Source: Selaginella moellendorffii (Eukaryota; Streptophyta; Lycopodiopsida; Selaginellales; Selaginellaceae). From it: a DNA stretch of 64,000 bases. Shown here in pieces: positions 44,187 through 59,107 of the stretch. The notes beneath the pieces are model-generated. The model made no database searches, was not told where the DNA came from, and was given only the letters and a program-made list of their open reading frames with translations. The stretch lies in contig NW_003314318.1 of the NCBI RefSeq assembly GCF_000143415.4, positions 67,676-131,675 of the forward strand, in the 5' to 3' direction. The first letter of the stretch is position 1; every line of letters starts with the position of its first letter. Position numbers and translations under genes: made by a program.

Positions 44187-47100
44187 TGTAGCACACGTGG
44201 TTTTGACCCTTTATCCTATGGTGATTTATTATAGGATAACCACGAAGCGGAACTTAAACCCTCTTTGTGCTACGTGATATATGCCACATGTCACATACCA
44301 CGTGTCCATAGGACAGTGGTGTGGAACCCGAGGTTCAGAGCCTTGGGCCACTGAACAAAGGAACAATGTCAAACCCCTAAGCATGGAGCCAAGGAGTGTT
44401 GGAACCGGACCACGGAGCAACTCTCGAGCATACAGCCCAAGGAGCAAAGGGACAGGAGCCCGGAGCGACTTGGAACAATCCTAGAGCAACCAATATCCCA
44501 ATGCCATGACCAGCACGCAAAATGGAGCTAAACGGAGCCTGGTGCTATTTTGGCATACCGGTAACCTAATGTCAGGATATGGGTACTCTACCAGCTAGCA
44601 TGGAATGAAACTTGGGCTTAGACCCAAGCCGGACGCAGAACAAGGACAGGCATGCAAGCGGGAGCTAGACTATGCCTCAGGTTAGTCAGCCATGCACAAC
44701 CTTCCCACTATCCCTACATTTGGGACCCCCCCCCCCCCCCCCCCCCCTAAGGAACACACACTTTGGGCTTTCACCCCAAGCCTCCCTTAGTACCAAGAGT
44801 TAGTCTCTGGGACAAACTTGAAATTTACTAAATATGGAATGGCGCTAAAATGTGAATTTGGACACTGGACGAACACTATTGTGTGCAAGCCAATATCTAC
44901 ATTCCGTAGATATGCCAAATGAGCAAATCTAGACACTTTCCATAAATAGCATTTGGGACTAGAATGAGATTAACACAAAGGGCATGATAGCGAGGGTGTT
45001 TGGTAGACACAATAAGCTATCATCTAGTGAATATTGAGGGACCAAATTTAATATTATGGGGGTTCCCAACACTAGCAAGTGCAAGTCAACGAATGAGTTT
45101 CTCTAACCAGGTCAAGTATGCTTGACTAAATAAACATTTAGGAATTCCTTCTTTATGCTCATTTGGTCAAGTGCACACGTGAGGATCAGTTTCTCAACTA
45201 GCATAAGGGGAGACCAATAACAAGTCCAGCAATACCGACCTCTTGCCATCGTGGCAGTAAGGAAAGAGTGTCTGAAAGGACTGGCCAACAGATAACTTTT
45301 GATACCCGAAGTCACATTCGCGACACTCTCCCCCCCTTAGGAAGATTGATGTCCTTATCGATGCATACTCTAGTCTAGAATACCGCCAAGGAAACAACTC
45401 CAGAAAAAGTTCACGGTATTCACACTATGTGAGAAATGCACCAACTTAAGTGAATTAGGTAACCTCTTTGTCTAACGCAGATGCACTACCAACTCAGACA
45501 CCTTCTGGCCGTCGCCGACAAGGAAATGACCAATGGAGTTAGCCACCCTTGTTGCGCTGGGTGTCACTCAGCTTACAAAAGTGTGATATGCCCCTACCCG
45601 CAAGGACATAGAGAGAGAAGCTAGAGGCCCCAACCCTCATGAGCAAAGAAACCAAACCCGTCGGTAAGGTTTAGATAGACTACTATAAACAGGTAGTTAG
45701 AGTTGTTTACACGGTCACGCCCTTTTAACGGAATAAAGAACATTGACAAAGAGGCGGGTTATGTAACCAGTCGACAGTAGCTACCCCATGACTAAAGATT
45801 TCAACATGCACACGAAGTGCCGAAGCCAGTCTGCCTATACTGGCCCAAACTCAAAGATCAATAGATGGACAATATCAAAGTCATAGACAATGATATCTTA
45901 GAGACTTAATTATCAATGAATATATTTTAGATTAGAACACAAAAGTATTCCAAGTAAGTTATTATCTGATAAACCAGTATTATAGGATAGGAACCACCAA
46001 AATCACTATTATTGGAAAAATATAGGATTCACCATCCATTAAAATTCAATAGCAAGTATATCATCAAGTAAACTCAATGATGAAACTTAACTACCAAAGA
46101 TAATAGACAGTAAGCCAAACAACTTACTAAAGATAACTTAAAGAACATAAAGTATTATTGGTTGATAAGCACAATGCTCACGAATGGATTACCCAAAGGA
46201 AATAACATCCCAATCTATCAGAACTAACTCAAGCAATGATCAATAGAACAGAATAAATGTGGTAAGACCAACAAACACTTAGTTATGTTAACCATCGCAC
46301 CAGCCAATTTGAATAGATCCTGGTCAACAATACAAAGGAATTTAAGTTGCCTAAGCAAGTGTTAGCAACATCATGTTGATGTCTAAAACCCAAGAGACCA
46401 ATCCAAAGCAAACCACAAAGAACATGTAGTATTGCAAAAAGCCATAAGCCATCAAAGAGAACAACTAACCATAAAAAAAGATCATTAATCATACCATCAA
46501 TAGAGAGATGCATAATCATCATTGAAGAAAGAATCCACCATCTTGAATAACGGCAAACCATTCTATATCAATAATAATCAAGCAAAACCTTTGACAAGAA
46601 TAATCAACTATCCTAGATGATAGTCAATCATCACCAATGAGTGCTAGATGTAAATACTAACTTCAACATCGAAGCTAGGAGCCAAAATGCCTTCCCCAAC
46701 AACTTTTAACAAATGGAACAATGAGCACAAAAACTCAAAGAACCAAAAGCTCAAAGAAGCCTATAGTCAAGTCTTGCCTAACAATGATCACAAGTTTTGC
46801 ATGAACTAACTTCAATGCTAAAGAAGAAATTATGGTACAACCTACAATATCCTTCTAGAAGTCAAACTTCATAATATAAAGCTAATGAAAAGCATATTTG
46901 CATCAATCTAAAAGCCAAGCACAATGAAGCTATGCTCAATAAGTGATCACTAAACGATCCTCCATGAATCCATCTATAACAAGACGTAACTTACTTCATA
47001 GCAAGTACAAAAAGAATCACCAATGATCAATATATCCCAACTCAAATCTAACAAGGATTCAAATATTTTAATATCGATCACTAACTCTTTCGCTTGTAGA

Positions 47101-50100
47101 GTTAGCGTCATCAATGACTAAATCACTTTTTAAGGAAAAGCTCAAAGCTCAACCCCTACTAAACAATCTTGTCTAGAACACAACTAACTCAAACTTGCTA
47201 CTCAGTTCATTTGAATGTCAACATAGTTGCTAACTAGCAAATGCATGAATGCCAATAACACAAAGCTTTAGCCAAATCATGAACACTATCTTTTTCAAGA
47301 CTAATGAAACTCAATATCAATTCTAAGGAAAGACATCTCATTTCACTTGAATCTCAATATCAACAATGTCAACCACAAAGCATCACTTCAACGTTATCAA
47401 CACTAGGACAAAGCTAGAAGAAAGCAAAAGTGAATCACCACTCAAAACTCTCTTGCAACCAAGCTAACCAAAGTCGAAGATACTATTCCTAGTATCTAAG
47501 ACTAATCCTTCAGCAAAACTCAGTTACAGATAACACTTCATCAAAGAGTGATTCACCACGTCCAAGACTCAATGAAATCCAACACTACAGACTAAATACA
47601 ACCAAATGATATCGACAAAGATAGAATTGACATGCCAATATGGAAAACCTATGCAAGCCATGACACGATCCTCCGCAATACCATCCAGTAAAGCAAGCCC
47701 ATCACTGCTAAATCATCATCAAGTAAAGCAAGTGTCATATTCCTTAACAAAGTCTACCAGCAACCACTAGTCACAAAACAACCAATAATCACTCTTTAAC
47801 TTGCCTTCACAAGACCTAACACTAACTCACATCATCGAGTCATATACTTAACCAATATGAACATAATACCCCAGGTATGAGATAAAGGTTCATGGACAAG
47901 CATAAACTAAATGACCACTCGAATCCAACTCAACCGCAATAAGTTCACCAACACATCTAATCAATAGCTCTGAGCATGCTTTGAAGAGGCTAGCTATGCA
48001 TGATCAACACTTAACAAAAACTAAAGTGAAGACCATGAGATGAACTCATATCGGTACACAACCTCCTCATAAACAAAGCTATAGTACGGGTACCAACATC
48101 TCAACAGTAAACAATTAAGTTGAACATCACTATCCTTAGCCAAGGCACAGAGCCACCAAGACTAAATCAGGATCAGTGAGAGCTCACTACTCTTATAGAG
48201 TCTAATAAAATGCAAGATGCAACCTGTCACCAAACATAATACTACAGAAGAAAGGCATAAGGGTCACCCTTCTTAGAAAAGTGCAACGGCCACTTTTTTA
48301 CACCAACTCCAAACTCTATCCAACTCAATTGATTTAGCCTTAAAAGTCAGCATCCTTTTTGAGCCGCATCATACAAACTACATACTAAGGTCTAAGCTAA
48401 TTGAAGTCAACTCTAACCCCTTCACTAGTTTGTATTAGCTTACGAAAATGGAATGGTTTTCAGGCAAAGTGATCAACAGATTAGCCATTGGAAAAGTCTA
48501 AGAAAATTTGTGGAAAAGATTCCATCCTAGAAAAAAAATGACTCTCAGTCTAGGAATGCAAACTTTCAAGACTCAACCAACTTCCTCTTACTAACAACTT
48601 CACATAGGTTCACCTCAACACTAATTCTTATGACCCATAGTATGTTTAAGCAGTGAACATCTTTGCCCATATTTTCGATATCCAACACCGATATCCGCAA
48701 AATGCAAAGTGAATCCAAGGCTTGATCACAAAGACCACATCTTTGAATATCCACATTGCACTAACACTCTTCTTCAATCACCTTCAAGATCCAATGTGAA
48801 GCCAAAACACTAATAAGAAAAATGACTTGAAAAATCAAAGTTTAAGGAAAATTCCTCATCACTCGAAATAACAATGCCACTTCCACCAACATAAGTGTTA
48901 GTGATATCAATGCCCTAACTACACATTTTCTCCATCCAACAATTTACTCCAAGTGCTAATGGATCAATCGACAAGCCATAGCAAGTGAATGCTATAACTC
49001 TTTCCAACACCTTAATGGGCAAACGCAAGGAAACAAGGTACCAGCTTAAACTTAGCATAATAAACCACCATCGAGAATCTAGTCAAAGCTATTACAATGC
49101 TACTTCATGCAAGTATACTAGTTTCACCATCAACCACTTTGGGGTTGATCATCATTTAACCAAGCAACTTCATAAACACATTGTTTATTATCAAATGGAT
49201 ATGATATAAGTATGTATCACAATGACTTGATCATCCATTGAGCAACACTATGAGCAATGCCCATGTCATTACTTCAAATATTTATATGAATATCAAATGT
49301 CAACTCGATTTGATAAAATGCAACATAAATGCCACACTCCACCAATAGAAATTTACAACACCCAACACCATTAACTTTTGTTCACAACATGAACAAGCTC
49401 ATGTCACTCTCTTTCGAACCAAACTCAAAATTAATCTAACACCAAGCTACTCAAGAAGCAATAGCAAAGTTCCTTGGAAAAGAATTGAGCATTGCAACCC
49501 AAGTCTTCCAATAGCAAGCCTAGACAAAAATGGTTTAGCGCTTCACCACTATCCATCCCAATATTCACCACTTGTAAGACCATCACTTCCAACATGCATC
49601 AAAGTAAGGACTTTTGATTGCATAATGTGAACATGGGCAATGAGTCACACCTCGTTGCAAATCATCTCTCCAAGAGGAGAAAATAATTTACGTGTTTGAT
49701 CTTTCGTCCATGACAATTCTCTTTTTGGTCTCATCTTTGACTAAACCTCAAGTTTGCTTTGGCACTGCCTTTAGTCCAATCCAAGAAAAAGTTTATGAGA
49801 GAGCATGGCAATAACTATTTGAACCAATAGACTAATCCCTACAGTCTTGATTAATCTACTCGTAATCATGCCTAGGAAGGTCCACTAGTGCCATGCTAAA
49901 CAGCTACGGACCAACCTATTTGCCACTCATAGCAAACTCAGGGAAGGTTTACTTTCACCCGTGGTACAAAGAACAACTCATGAAACCACTGATAGGCTAA
50001 CATTAATCCTGCCAACTCAAAGTGTAATTTTGAGTTGCTAATGTGCCTCACTCACGAGCCCAAGCGCAAAAAGGTACTACAGTACAAAAAGGTAACCAAA

Positions 50101-50221
50101 ATGTCAGGCACCTGATATGTTAGGTGTTTGCCCCAGATATGTCAAGCACCGGATTGTAAGTGACTAATTTTTCCATTCTACTTTAATCACTTAACCCACA
50201 CCTCCGACCACTTGGAGGAAT
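44187..50221 (-). mobile_element. LTR retrotransposon, unit 4 copy, left LTR and interior
   Basis: It is nearly identical to 27676-33711, with the same left target duplication GTAAT (44182-44186). The LTR is 44187-45325, with a C homopolymer of about 22 at 44727-44748. The interior has no coding frame of note and supplies the sequence missing in the unit 3 N gap. It is interrupted at 50221 by the plus-orientation element. The remainder resumes at 56800. Confidence 0.85.
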
Positions 50222-51311
50222 TGTCGCGAATGTGACTTCGGGTATCGAAAGTTACCTGTCGACTAGTCCCTTACGACACTCTTACCTTACTGCACAATGG
50301 CAGGAGGTCGGTATTGCTGGACCCTTTATTAGCCCCTCTTGTGCTAGTGGAGTTAACTGGGCATTTCGAGTGTACTTAGACCGGACGAGCATAAGGACGG
50401 AATTCCTACGTGTTATTAGCTAAGCATACTTAGCTCGGTAAGGAGTTCCCGTCTCGTTTTGTCTTGCACTTGCTAGTGACAAGAACCCTCGCGTATTGAG
50501 ATTAGTCCCTCAATATCGCTACATGATAGCTTACCGTGTCTGCCAAACACCCTCGCTATCATGCCCTTTGTGTTAGTCTCATTTCGGTCCCAAATACTAT
50601 TTATGGAAAGTGTCCAGATTTGCTCATTTGGCATATCTACGGAATGTAGAGATTGTCCTGAACACAATGGTGTTCGTCCCGTGTCCAAATTTGCAATCTA
50701 AGGACATTCTATATTTAATAAGTTTCGAGCTTGTCCCAGAGAAAGCCCAAAGCGTGTGTTCCTCAAGGGGGGGGGGGGGCTGTGGGGGGTTCCAAATGTA
50801 TAGTAGGGATAGTGGGTAGGTCGGGCATGGCTGACCAACCTGAGGCATAGTCTAGCTCCCGCTTGCGTGCCTGTCCTTGTTCTGCGTCCGGCTTGGGTCT
50901 AAGCCCAAGTTCCACACCATGCTAGATGGTGGAGTACCCATGTCCTCGCGTTAGGCCACCGGTATGCCGAAATAGCGCCAGACTCCATTTGGCTCCGTTT
51001 TGCGTGCTGGTCCTGGCATTGGGATGCGGGTTGCTCCAGGACTGTTCCAAGTCGCTCCGGGCTCCTGTCCCTTCGCTCCTTGGGTTGCATGCTCGGGAGT
51101 TGCTCCATGGTTCGGTTCCGTCACTCCTTGGCTCCATGCTTGGGAGTTTGGCACCGTTCCTTCGTTCAGTGGCCCAAGGCCCTGAACCTCAGGTTCCTAT
51201 GGACACGTGGCATCTGTCACGTGGCACAAAGAGGGTTTAGGTTTTGCTTCGTGGTGTTATCCTATGGTAAATCACTATAGGATAAAGGGTCAAAACCACG
51301 TGCGCTACATT

Positions 51312-51322
51312 TGGTATCAGAG
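51312..51322 (+). other. Primer-binding site (initiator tRNA-Met type)
   Basis: TGGTATCAGAG lies two bases downstream of the 5' LTR end, as in many plant LTR elements. Confidence 0.8.
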
Positions 51323-54300
51323 GCTGAGTCTCAGCGAGTACTATTCAATAAGATTAGGCAACTAGTCTCGTTGCATACGCAGAGATGAAAACGATGATCC
51401 AAGTGGGTACACGTTTGGTGCAAAGGGTTCACATTCGTTCCTTAGGTATGGTTTTGGTTACCTTGTTGTTCCATATTTTGTGAGCTTGAGCTTGGGCTCA
51501 CAAGAGGGATTAAGTTGTTCCGTTCGCACGAGTTTGAGCTTGGGCTCGTGAGTGAGGCACATTAGCAACTTGAGGTTATACTTTGAGTTGGCAGGATTAA
51601 TGTTAGCCTATCGGTGGTTCCATGAGTTGTTCCAATGGTTCCATGAGTTGTTCCTTGTACCATGGGTTTAAGTAAACTTTCCCTAGGTTTGCTATGAGTG
51701 GCAAATAGGCTGGTCCGTAGCTGTTTAGCACAGCACTAGTGGATCCTTCTTAGGCATGATTACAAGTGGATCAATCAAGATTATAGGGATTAGTTTATTG
51801 GTTCAAGTAATCATTGCCGTGCTCTCTCATAAACTTTTCTTGGATTGGATTGAAGGCAGTGCGAAAGCAAGCTTGAGGTTTAGTCAAAGATGAAACCGAA
51901 AAGAGAGTTGTCGGGGACGAAGGATCAAACACGTAAATCATCTTCTCTTCTTGGAGAGATGATTTGCAACGAGGTGTTAACTCATTGCTCGTGTTCATAT
52001 CATGCAATCAAGAGTCCCTACCTTGATGCATGTTGGAAATGATGGTCTTGCAAATGATGAGTTGTGGGATGGATAGCGGTGAAGCGCTATACCATTTTGT
52101 CTAGGCTTGTTATTGAAGACTTGGGTTGCAATGCTCAATTCTTTTCTAGGGAACCTTGTTATTGCTCCTTGAATAGCTTGGTATTGGATTAGTGTTGAGT
52201 TTGGTCGGATAGAGAGTGGCATGAGCTTGTCTGTGTTGTGAACAAAAGTTGGTGGCGTTCAGTGTCGTAAATCTTTATCGGTGGAGTGTGGCATTTATGT
52301 TGCATTTTGTCGAATCGAGTTAACACTTGATATTCACATAAACCTTTGAAGTAATGATATGGATGTTGCTCATGGTATTGCTCAATTGATGATCAAGACA
52401 TTGTGCTTTCCATATCATATCCATGTGATAATGAGCAATGTGTTTACGAAGTTGCTTGGATAAACGATAATCAACCCCCAAAGTGGTTGATGGTGAAGCT
52501 AGTCTACTTGCACGAAGTAGCATTGTACTAGCTTTGACTGGATTCTCAATGGTGGACCATTATGCTAAGCTTAAGTTGATTCCTTAGTTCCTTGGGTTTG
52601 CCCATAAGGTGTTAGAAAGGGTTATAGCATTCTCTTGCTATAACTTGTTGGTTGATCCGTTAGTACTTGGAATAGATTGTTGGATGGAGAAGGTGTGTAG
52701 TTGAGACATTGACATTGCTAGCACTTGTGTTAGTGGAAGTAGCGTTGTTATTTCAAGTGATGAGGATTTTCCTTGGACCTTGATTTTCTATGTCATTTTT
52801 CTTGTTAGTGTTTTGGCTTCACATTGGATCCTGAAAGTGGTTGAAGAAGAGTGTTAGTGCAATGTAGATATCCGAAGATGTGGTATTCGTGATCAAGCCT
52901 TGGATGTTTACTTTGCATTTTGAGGATGTCGGTGTTGGATGTTGAAAAATGGGCAAAAGAGATGTTCGAGGCTTAAGCATATTATGGGTCATAAGAATTT
53001 GTGTTGAGGTGAACTATGTGAAGTTGTTAGTAGGAGGAAGTTGGTTGAGTCTTGAAAGTTTGCATTTCTAGATTGAGAGTTATTCTTTCTCTAGGATGGA
53101 AAATTTTCCACAAATTTTCTTAGACTTTTCCAATGGCTGATCTGTTGGTCACTTTGGCCGAAAACCATTCCGTTTTCGTAAGCCAGTACAAACTAGTGAA
53201 GGGGTTGGAGTTGACTTTGGTTGGCTTAGACCTTAGTAAGTAGTTTGTATAATGCGACCCGAAAGGGATGCTGACTTTTGGGGCTAAAGCAATTGAGTTG
53301 GATAGAGTCTGGAGTTGGTATAGAAAAGTGGCCATTGCGCTTTTCTAAGAAGGGTGACCCTTGTGCCTTTCTTCTGTAGCATTGTGCTTGGTGGCAGGTT
53401 GCACCTTGCATTTCGTTAGACTCTATGAGAGTAGTGAGCTCTTACTGATCTTGACTTGGTCTTGGTGGTCCTGCGCCTTGGCTGAGGATGGTGATGTCCA
53501 ACTTAGTTGTTTAAAGTTGAGATGTTAGTACCCGTACTATAGCTTTGTCTATAAGGAAGTTGTGTACTGATATGAGTCCATCTCATGGTCTTCACTTTAG
53601 TTTCGGCTAAGTGTTGATCATGCATAGCTAGCCTCTTCAAGGCATGCTCAGAACTAGTGGCTAAATGCATTAGGTGAGCTTGTCGCGGTTGAGTTGGATT
53701 CGAGTGGTCATTTAATTTATGCTTATCCATGAACCTTATCTCATATCTGGGGTATCATGTTCATGTTAGACAAGCATATAATTGATGATATAAGTTTGGT
53801 GTTTGGGTCTTGTGAAGACAAGTTGAAGAGTGACTGATGGTTGCTTTGCAACTAGTGATTACTTGTAGACTTTGTCAAGGACTTTTGACACTTGCTTCAC
53901 TCCATGAACATTTAGCAGTGGTGAGCTTGCTCTACTGGATGATGTTGCGGAGGATCGTGTCGTTAGACTTACATGGGTTTTCCATGTTGACATATCGACT
54001 CTACCTCTATCGATATCATTTGGTTGCGTTTAGTTCGTGGTGTTAGATTTCATTGAGTCTTGGACATGGTGATTCACTCCTTGAAGAAGTGTTATTTGTA
54101 ACTGAGTTTTGCTGAAGGATTAGTCTCGGATATTGACTAAAGTATCTTCGACTTTGGTTAGCTTAGTTGCTAGAGAGTTTGGGTGGTGATTCACTTTGGC
54201 TTTCTTTTAGCTTTGTTTGGTATTGATGGCATTGAAGTGATGCCTTGTCGTTGACATTGTTGTTGTTGAGATTCAAGTGAGATGAGATGACTATCTTTAG

Positions 54301-56300
54301 GATTGATATTGAGTTTCATTAGTCTTGATAAAGATAGTGTTGATGATGTGACTGTAGCTTTATGTTATTAGCATTCGTGCATTTGCTAGTTAGCAATTGT
54401 ATTGACGTTCAAATGAACTGAGTGGCAAGTTTGAGTTAGTTGTGTTCTAGACGAGATTATGTAGTAGAGGTTGAGCTTTGGCTTTTCCTTGAAAAGTGAT
54501 TCAGTCATGAACTATGCTAACTCTACAAGTGGAAGAGTTAGTGATCAATATTGAAGTGATCAAATCTTTGTTGGATTTGAGTTGGGATATATTGATCCTT
54601 GATGATTCTTCTTGTGCTTGTTATGAAGTGAGTTACGTCTTGCTATAGATGGATTCATGGAGGATCATTTGGTAATCACTTGTTGAGCATAGCTTCGTTA
54701 TGTTTAGCTTTTGGATTGATGCAGATATGCTCTTCATTAGCTTTGGCATTATGAAGTCTAGCTTATGGATGTGTTGAGGAAGATATTGTGGGTTGTACCA
54801 TGATTTCTTCTTTAGCATTGAAGTTAGTTCATGCAAGACTTGTGATCATTGTTAGGCAAGACTTGGCTATAGGCTTCTTCGAGCTTTTGGTTCCTTGAGT
54901 TTTCGTACTTGTGATCCATTTGTTAGAAGTTGTTGGGGAAGGCATTTTTACTCATTAGCTTCGATGTTGATGTTGGCTTTCGCATCTAGCAATCATTGGT
55001 GATGATTGACTATCATCTAAGATAGTTGATTGTCCTTGTCAATAGATTTTGCTTGATTATTGTTGACATAAAATGATTTGCTGTTCTTCGGGATGGTAGA
55101 TTCTTTCTTCAACGATGATTATGCATCTCTTGATTAATGGGATGGTTGATGATCTTTTATGATAGTTAGTTATTCTCTTTGATGGCTTCTAGCTTTTCGC
55201 AATACCACATGTTCTTTGTGGTTTGCTCTGGATTGGTCTCTTGGGTTTGAGGCATCCATAGGATGTTGCTGACACTTGCTTAGGCAACTTGAGTTCCTTA
55301 GTGTTGTTGGCTGGGATCTATTCGGATTTACTCATGTGATAGTTGGCATGACTGAGGGTTTGTTGGTCTTATCGCATTCATTCTGTTCTGTTGATTATTG
55401 CTCGAGTTAGTTCTGATAGATTGGGATGTTATTTCCTTCAGGTGATACATTCGCGAGCATTGTGCTTGTCAGTCAATAATATTTTGTGTTCTTTAAGTTA
55501 TCTTTAGTAAGTTATTTAGCATACTGTCTGCCATCTTCGATAGTGTAGTTTCATCATTGAGTTTTCTTGATGATATACTTGCTATTGAATTTTGTTGGAT
55601 GGTGATTCCTATGTTTACCAATTTTGATGATCTTGGTGGTTCCTATCTACTGTACTACTGGTTTATCAGATGATAGCTTACTTGGAATACTATTGTGTTC
55701 TAATATAAGATATAATCACTGATAATTAAGCTTCTAAGATATCATTGTCTCTGACTTTGATATTGTCCATCTATTGATCTTTAAGTTTGGGCCAGTATAG
55801 GCAGATTGGCTTCGGCACTTCGTGTGCATGGTGAAATCTCTAGTCATGGGGTAGCTACTGTCGACTGGTCACATAACCCGCCTCTCTGTCGATGTTCCTT
55901 ATTCCGTTGAAAAGGGCGTGACCGTGTAAACAACTCTAACTGCCTGTTTACAGTAGTCTATCTAAACCTTACTGACGGGTTTGGTTTCTTTGCTTAGGAG
56001 GGTTGGGGCCTCTGGCTTCTCTCTCTATGTTCCTGCGGGCAGGGGCATATCACACTTTTGTAAGCTGGGTGACTCCCAGAGCAACAAGGGTGGCTGACTC
56101 CGTTGGTCATTTCCTTGTCGGCGACGGCCGGAAGGTGTCTGAGCTGGTAGCGCATCCGCGTTAGACAAAGAGGTTACCCCTAACTCATTTAAGTTGGTGC
56201 ATTTCTCACATAGTGTGAGTACCGTGAACTTTTTTCTGGAGTTGTTTCCTTGGCGGTATTCTAGACTCGAGTGTGCATCGACGAGGACGTCGATCTTCCC

Positions 56301-56313
56301 TAGGGGGGGAGAG
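56301..56313 (+). other. Polypurine tract of the plus element
   Basis: TAGGGGGGGAGAG ends exactly where the 3' LTR (TGTCGCG) begins. Confidence 0.75.
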
Positions 56314-56799
56314 TGTCGCGCATGTGACTTCGGGTATCGAAAGTTACCTATCGACCAGTCCTTACGGACACTCTTACCTTACTGCCACGATGGTAGGAGG
56401 TCGGTATTGCTGGACCCTTTATTAGCCCCTCTTGTGCTAGTGGAGTTAACTAGGCATTTCGAGTGTACTTAGACCGGACGAGCATAAGGACGGAATTCCT
56501 ATGTGTTATTAGCTAAGCATACTTAGCCCGGTAAGGAGTTCCCGTCTCGTTTTGTCTTGCACTTGCTAGTGACAAGAACCCTCGCGTATTGAGATTAGTC
56601 CCTCAATATCGCTACATGATAGCTTACTGTGTCTACCAAACACCCTCACTATCATGCCCTTTGTGTTAGTCTCAATTCGGTCCCAAATGCTATTTATGGA
56701 AAGTGTCTAGATTTGCTCATTTGGCATATCTACGGAATGTAGAGATCGGCCTGAACACAATGGTGTTTGTCCCATGTCCAAATTCGCAATCTAGCGCCA

Positions 56800-58166
56800 G
56801 TCTCTCAAGGATTGGGCCATCCATCCAGGAGTAACCATCCAAGATCCACTCTTTAGCATCTCTAAGATGCCCGCAAACATGGGGAACAACCTTCCCTAAT
56901 ATCCCTTTTACAGTCCTCACCAAGTCCCTTTTCTGCCCATGGCCATGTTCGCCAACACTGCCACTGGGATAGGGCCCATAGGCCCGACCACTAAGTCCCA
57001 CTGTCCTCTAGAACTTCCTCACCACATGACCGTATCATTGGTCACTACACCAGAGGACCATTCCTCTTCCTTTCCATAGTCTGGGACTTTGGGACAACAT
57101 TTCTGTCACTTTGTGGTTTTGACCCTTTATCCTATGGTGATTTACCATAGGATAACCATGAAGCGGAACCTAAACCCTCTTTGTGCCATGTGACATATGC
57201 TACGTGTCCATAGGACAGTGGTGTGGAACCCGAGGTTTAGGGCCCTGGGCCACTGAACAAAGGAATGGTGCTAAGCCCCCAAACATGGAGCCAAGGAGTG
57301 TTGGAACCAGACCACAGAGCAACTCCTGAGCATACAGCCCAAGGAGCAAAGGGACAGGAGCCCGGAGCGACTTGAAACAGTCCTAGAGCAACCAGTATCC
57401 TAATGCTAGGACCAGCATGCAAAATGGAGTTAAACGGAGTCTGGTGCTATTTCGGCATATTGGTGACCTAATATGAGGATATAGGTACTCCACCAGCTAG
57501 CATGGAATGGAACTTGGGCTTAGACCCAAGCCGGACGTAGAACAAAGACAGGCATGCAAGCGAGAGCTAAACTATGCCTCAGGTTTTGAGGAACACATGC
57601 TTTGGGCTTTCACCCCAAGCCTCCCTTAGTACCAAGAGTTAGTCTTTGGGACAAGCTTGAAACTTACTAAATATAGAATGGTGCTAAAATGTGAATTTGG
57701 ACACAGGACGAATACTATTGTGTACAAGCCAATCTTTACATTCCGTAGATATGCCAAATCAGAGCAAATCTAGACACTTTCCATAAATAGCATTTGGGAC
57801 CGGAATGAGATTAACACAAAGGGCATGATAGTGAGGGTGTTTGGCAGACACGGTAAACTATCATTTAGCGAATATTAAGGGACCAAGTTTAATATCACGG
57901 GGGTTCCCAACACTAGCAAGTGCAAGTCAACGAATGAATTTCTCTAACCAAGTCAAGTATGTTTGACTAAATAAACATTTAGGAATTCCTTCTTTATGCT
58001 CATCTGGCCAAGTGCACACACGAGGACTAGTTTCTCAACTAGCTTAGGCAGAGATTAATAATAGGTCTAGCAATACCAACCTTCTGCCATCGTGGCAGTA
58101 AGGAAAGAGTGTCCGAAAGGACTGGCCGACAGATAATTTTCGATGCCCGAAGTCACATTTGTGACA
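56800..58166 (-). mobile_element. Right remainder of the minus LTR retrotransposon (unit 4)
   Basis: It matches 34091-35452. The right LTR is about 57112-58166, followed by the target duplication GTAAT (58167-58171). Sequence equivalent to 33712-34090 is deleted together with the end of the nested element's 3' LTR. Confidence 0.8.
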
Positions 58167-58171
58167 GTAAT

Positions 58172-59107
58172 GCATTCTTTTGATCTTTTTAGTATGTTAA
58201 TCATTTTCCACACTTATACTTTTTTCTAAATTTTTTAATTACTTTTTAATAATTTTAGATTTTTACATTTATTTTCAAAAAAAAACTAATTACAAAATTT
58301 TGAGGAGACAAAGTTGTAGATGCTAGGGAATTCTTAGACACTCTAACCTACCCATTTCAGACACTTGATATAACACACATAGAAGAGTAAATAGTTTAAA
58401 AATGATAAAGAAAAATAAAAACATAAAACATAATAAGGCAAAGAAAAAGAATAAAAAAAAGAATAACATATCTTGATGAAATCATTACCTCATTATCAAA
58501 GTTATTAAACTACAAAATTCACTCAAGCTCATAGACATTATTTTCCTATAGTGTAATGCCATTTTATTCTTCTGTAACATAACTCTACCATTATATTACA
58601 TATTTTATGTTTTAGCACCCAAATAGAAATATAAAATTGAACAAAGGAAATTTTCTTTTTGTTTTTGTAGTGTTTGATATAAAGAGTGATTGATAATAAC
58701 TGATTTAAAAGTTATGGATAAACCAGTCTAAAGGATCAAATTGAGCTAACACAATCACACATCATAGCATATCTAAAATCTCTTATACATCAACAACATT
58801 CCTAAACAAGGACAATGTTGATAACTCTAAAAATACACACTTCTATTAACTAAAAACACAAACTTCAAAGAAAAAGAATAAATCTAAAGTAAAATTAGAA
58901 TACCAAACCATACACAGAATTCTCTTGGGCATTAAACCTGCGATGCCGTCCTCTAAAACCTTAACTCAGACACGACTTCTAAGACAACGCATTGGCTCGC
59001 TGCCTCCATATTGTTACTGGGATGAGACAAAGTCAAGGAAAAGCAAGACCTCATTCCCATTCCCATTTAGTGTACGACTTATCACTGCTGTGTTTTTCCT
59101 TCCATTC
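58172..59107. other. AT-rich spacer and P450 upstream region, unit 4
   Basis: Its first 676 bp match unit 3. The rest (58848-59107) is related to the upstream regions of copies 1 and 2 and presumably holds the promoter. No separate gene is seen. Confidence 0.6.

Larger units (their letters stand above)
50222..56799 (+). mobile_element. Nested LTR retrotransposon, plus orientation, 3' LTR truncated
   Basis: The 5' LTR is 50222-51309 (TGTCGCGAATG...GCGCTACA). The primer-binding site TGGTATCAGAG (51312-51322) matches the classic initiator-tRNA-Met type. The interior is 51310-56313, the polypurine tract 56301-56313 and the 3' LTR from 56314, cut at about 56799. It belongs to the same family as the minus element but is visibly diverged throughout. 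The interior is T/G-rich and C-poor and has no ORF above about 75 residues, so this copy also cannot supply its own proteins. It sits in the minus element after GAGGAAT. Confidence 0.85.
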
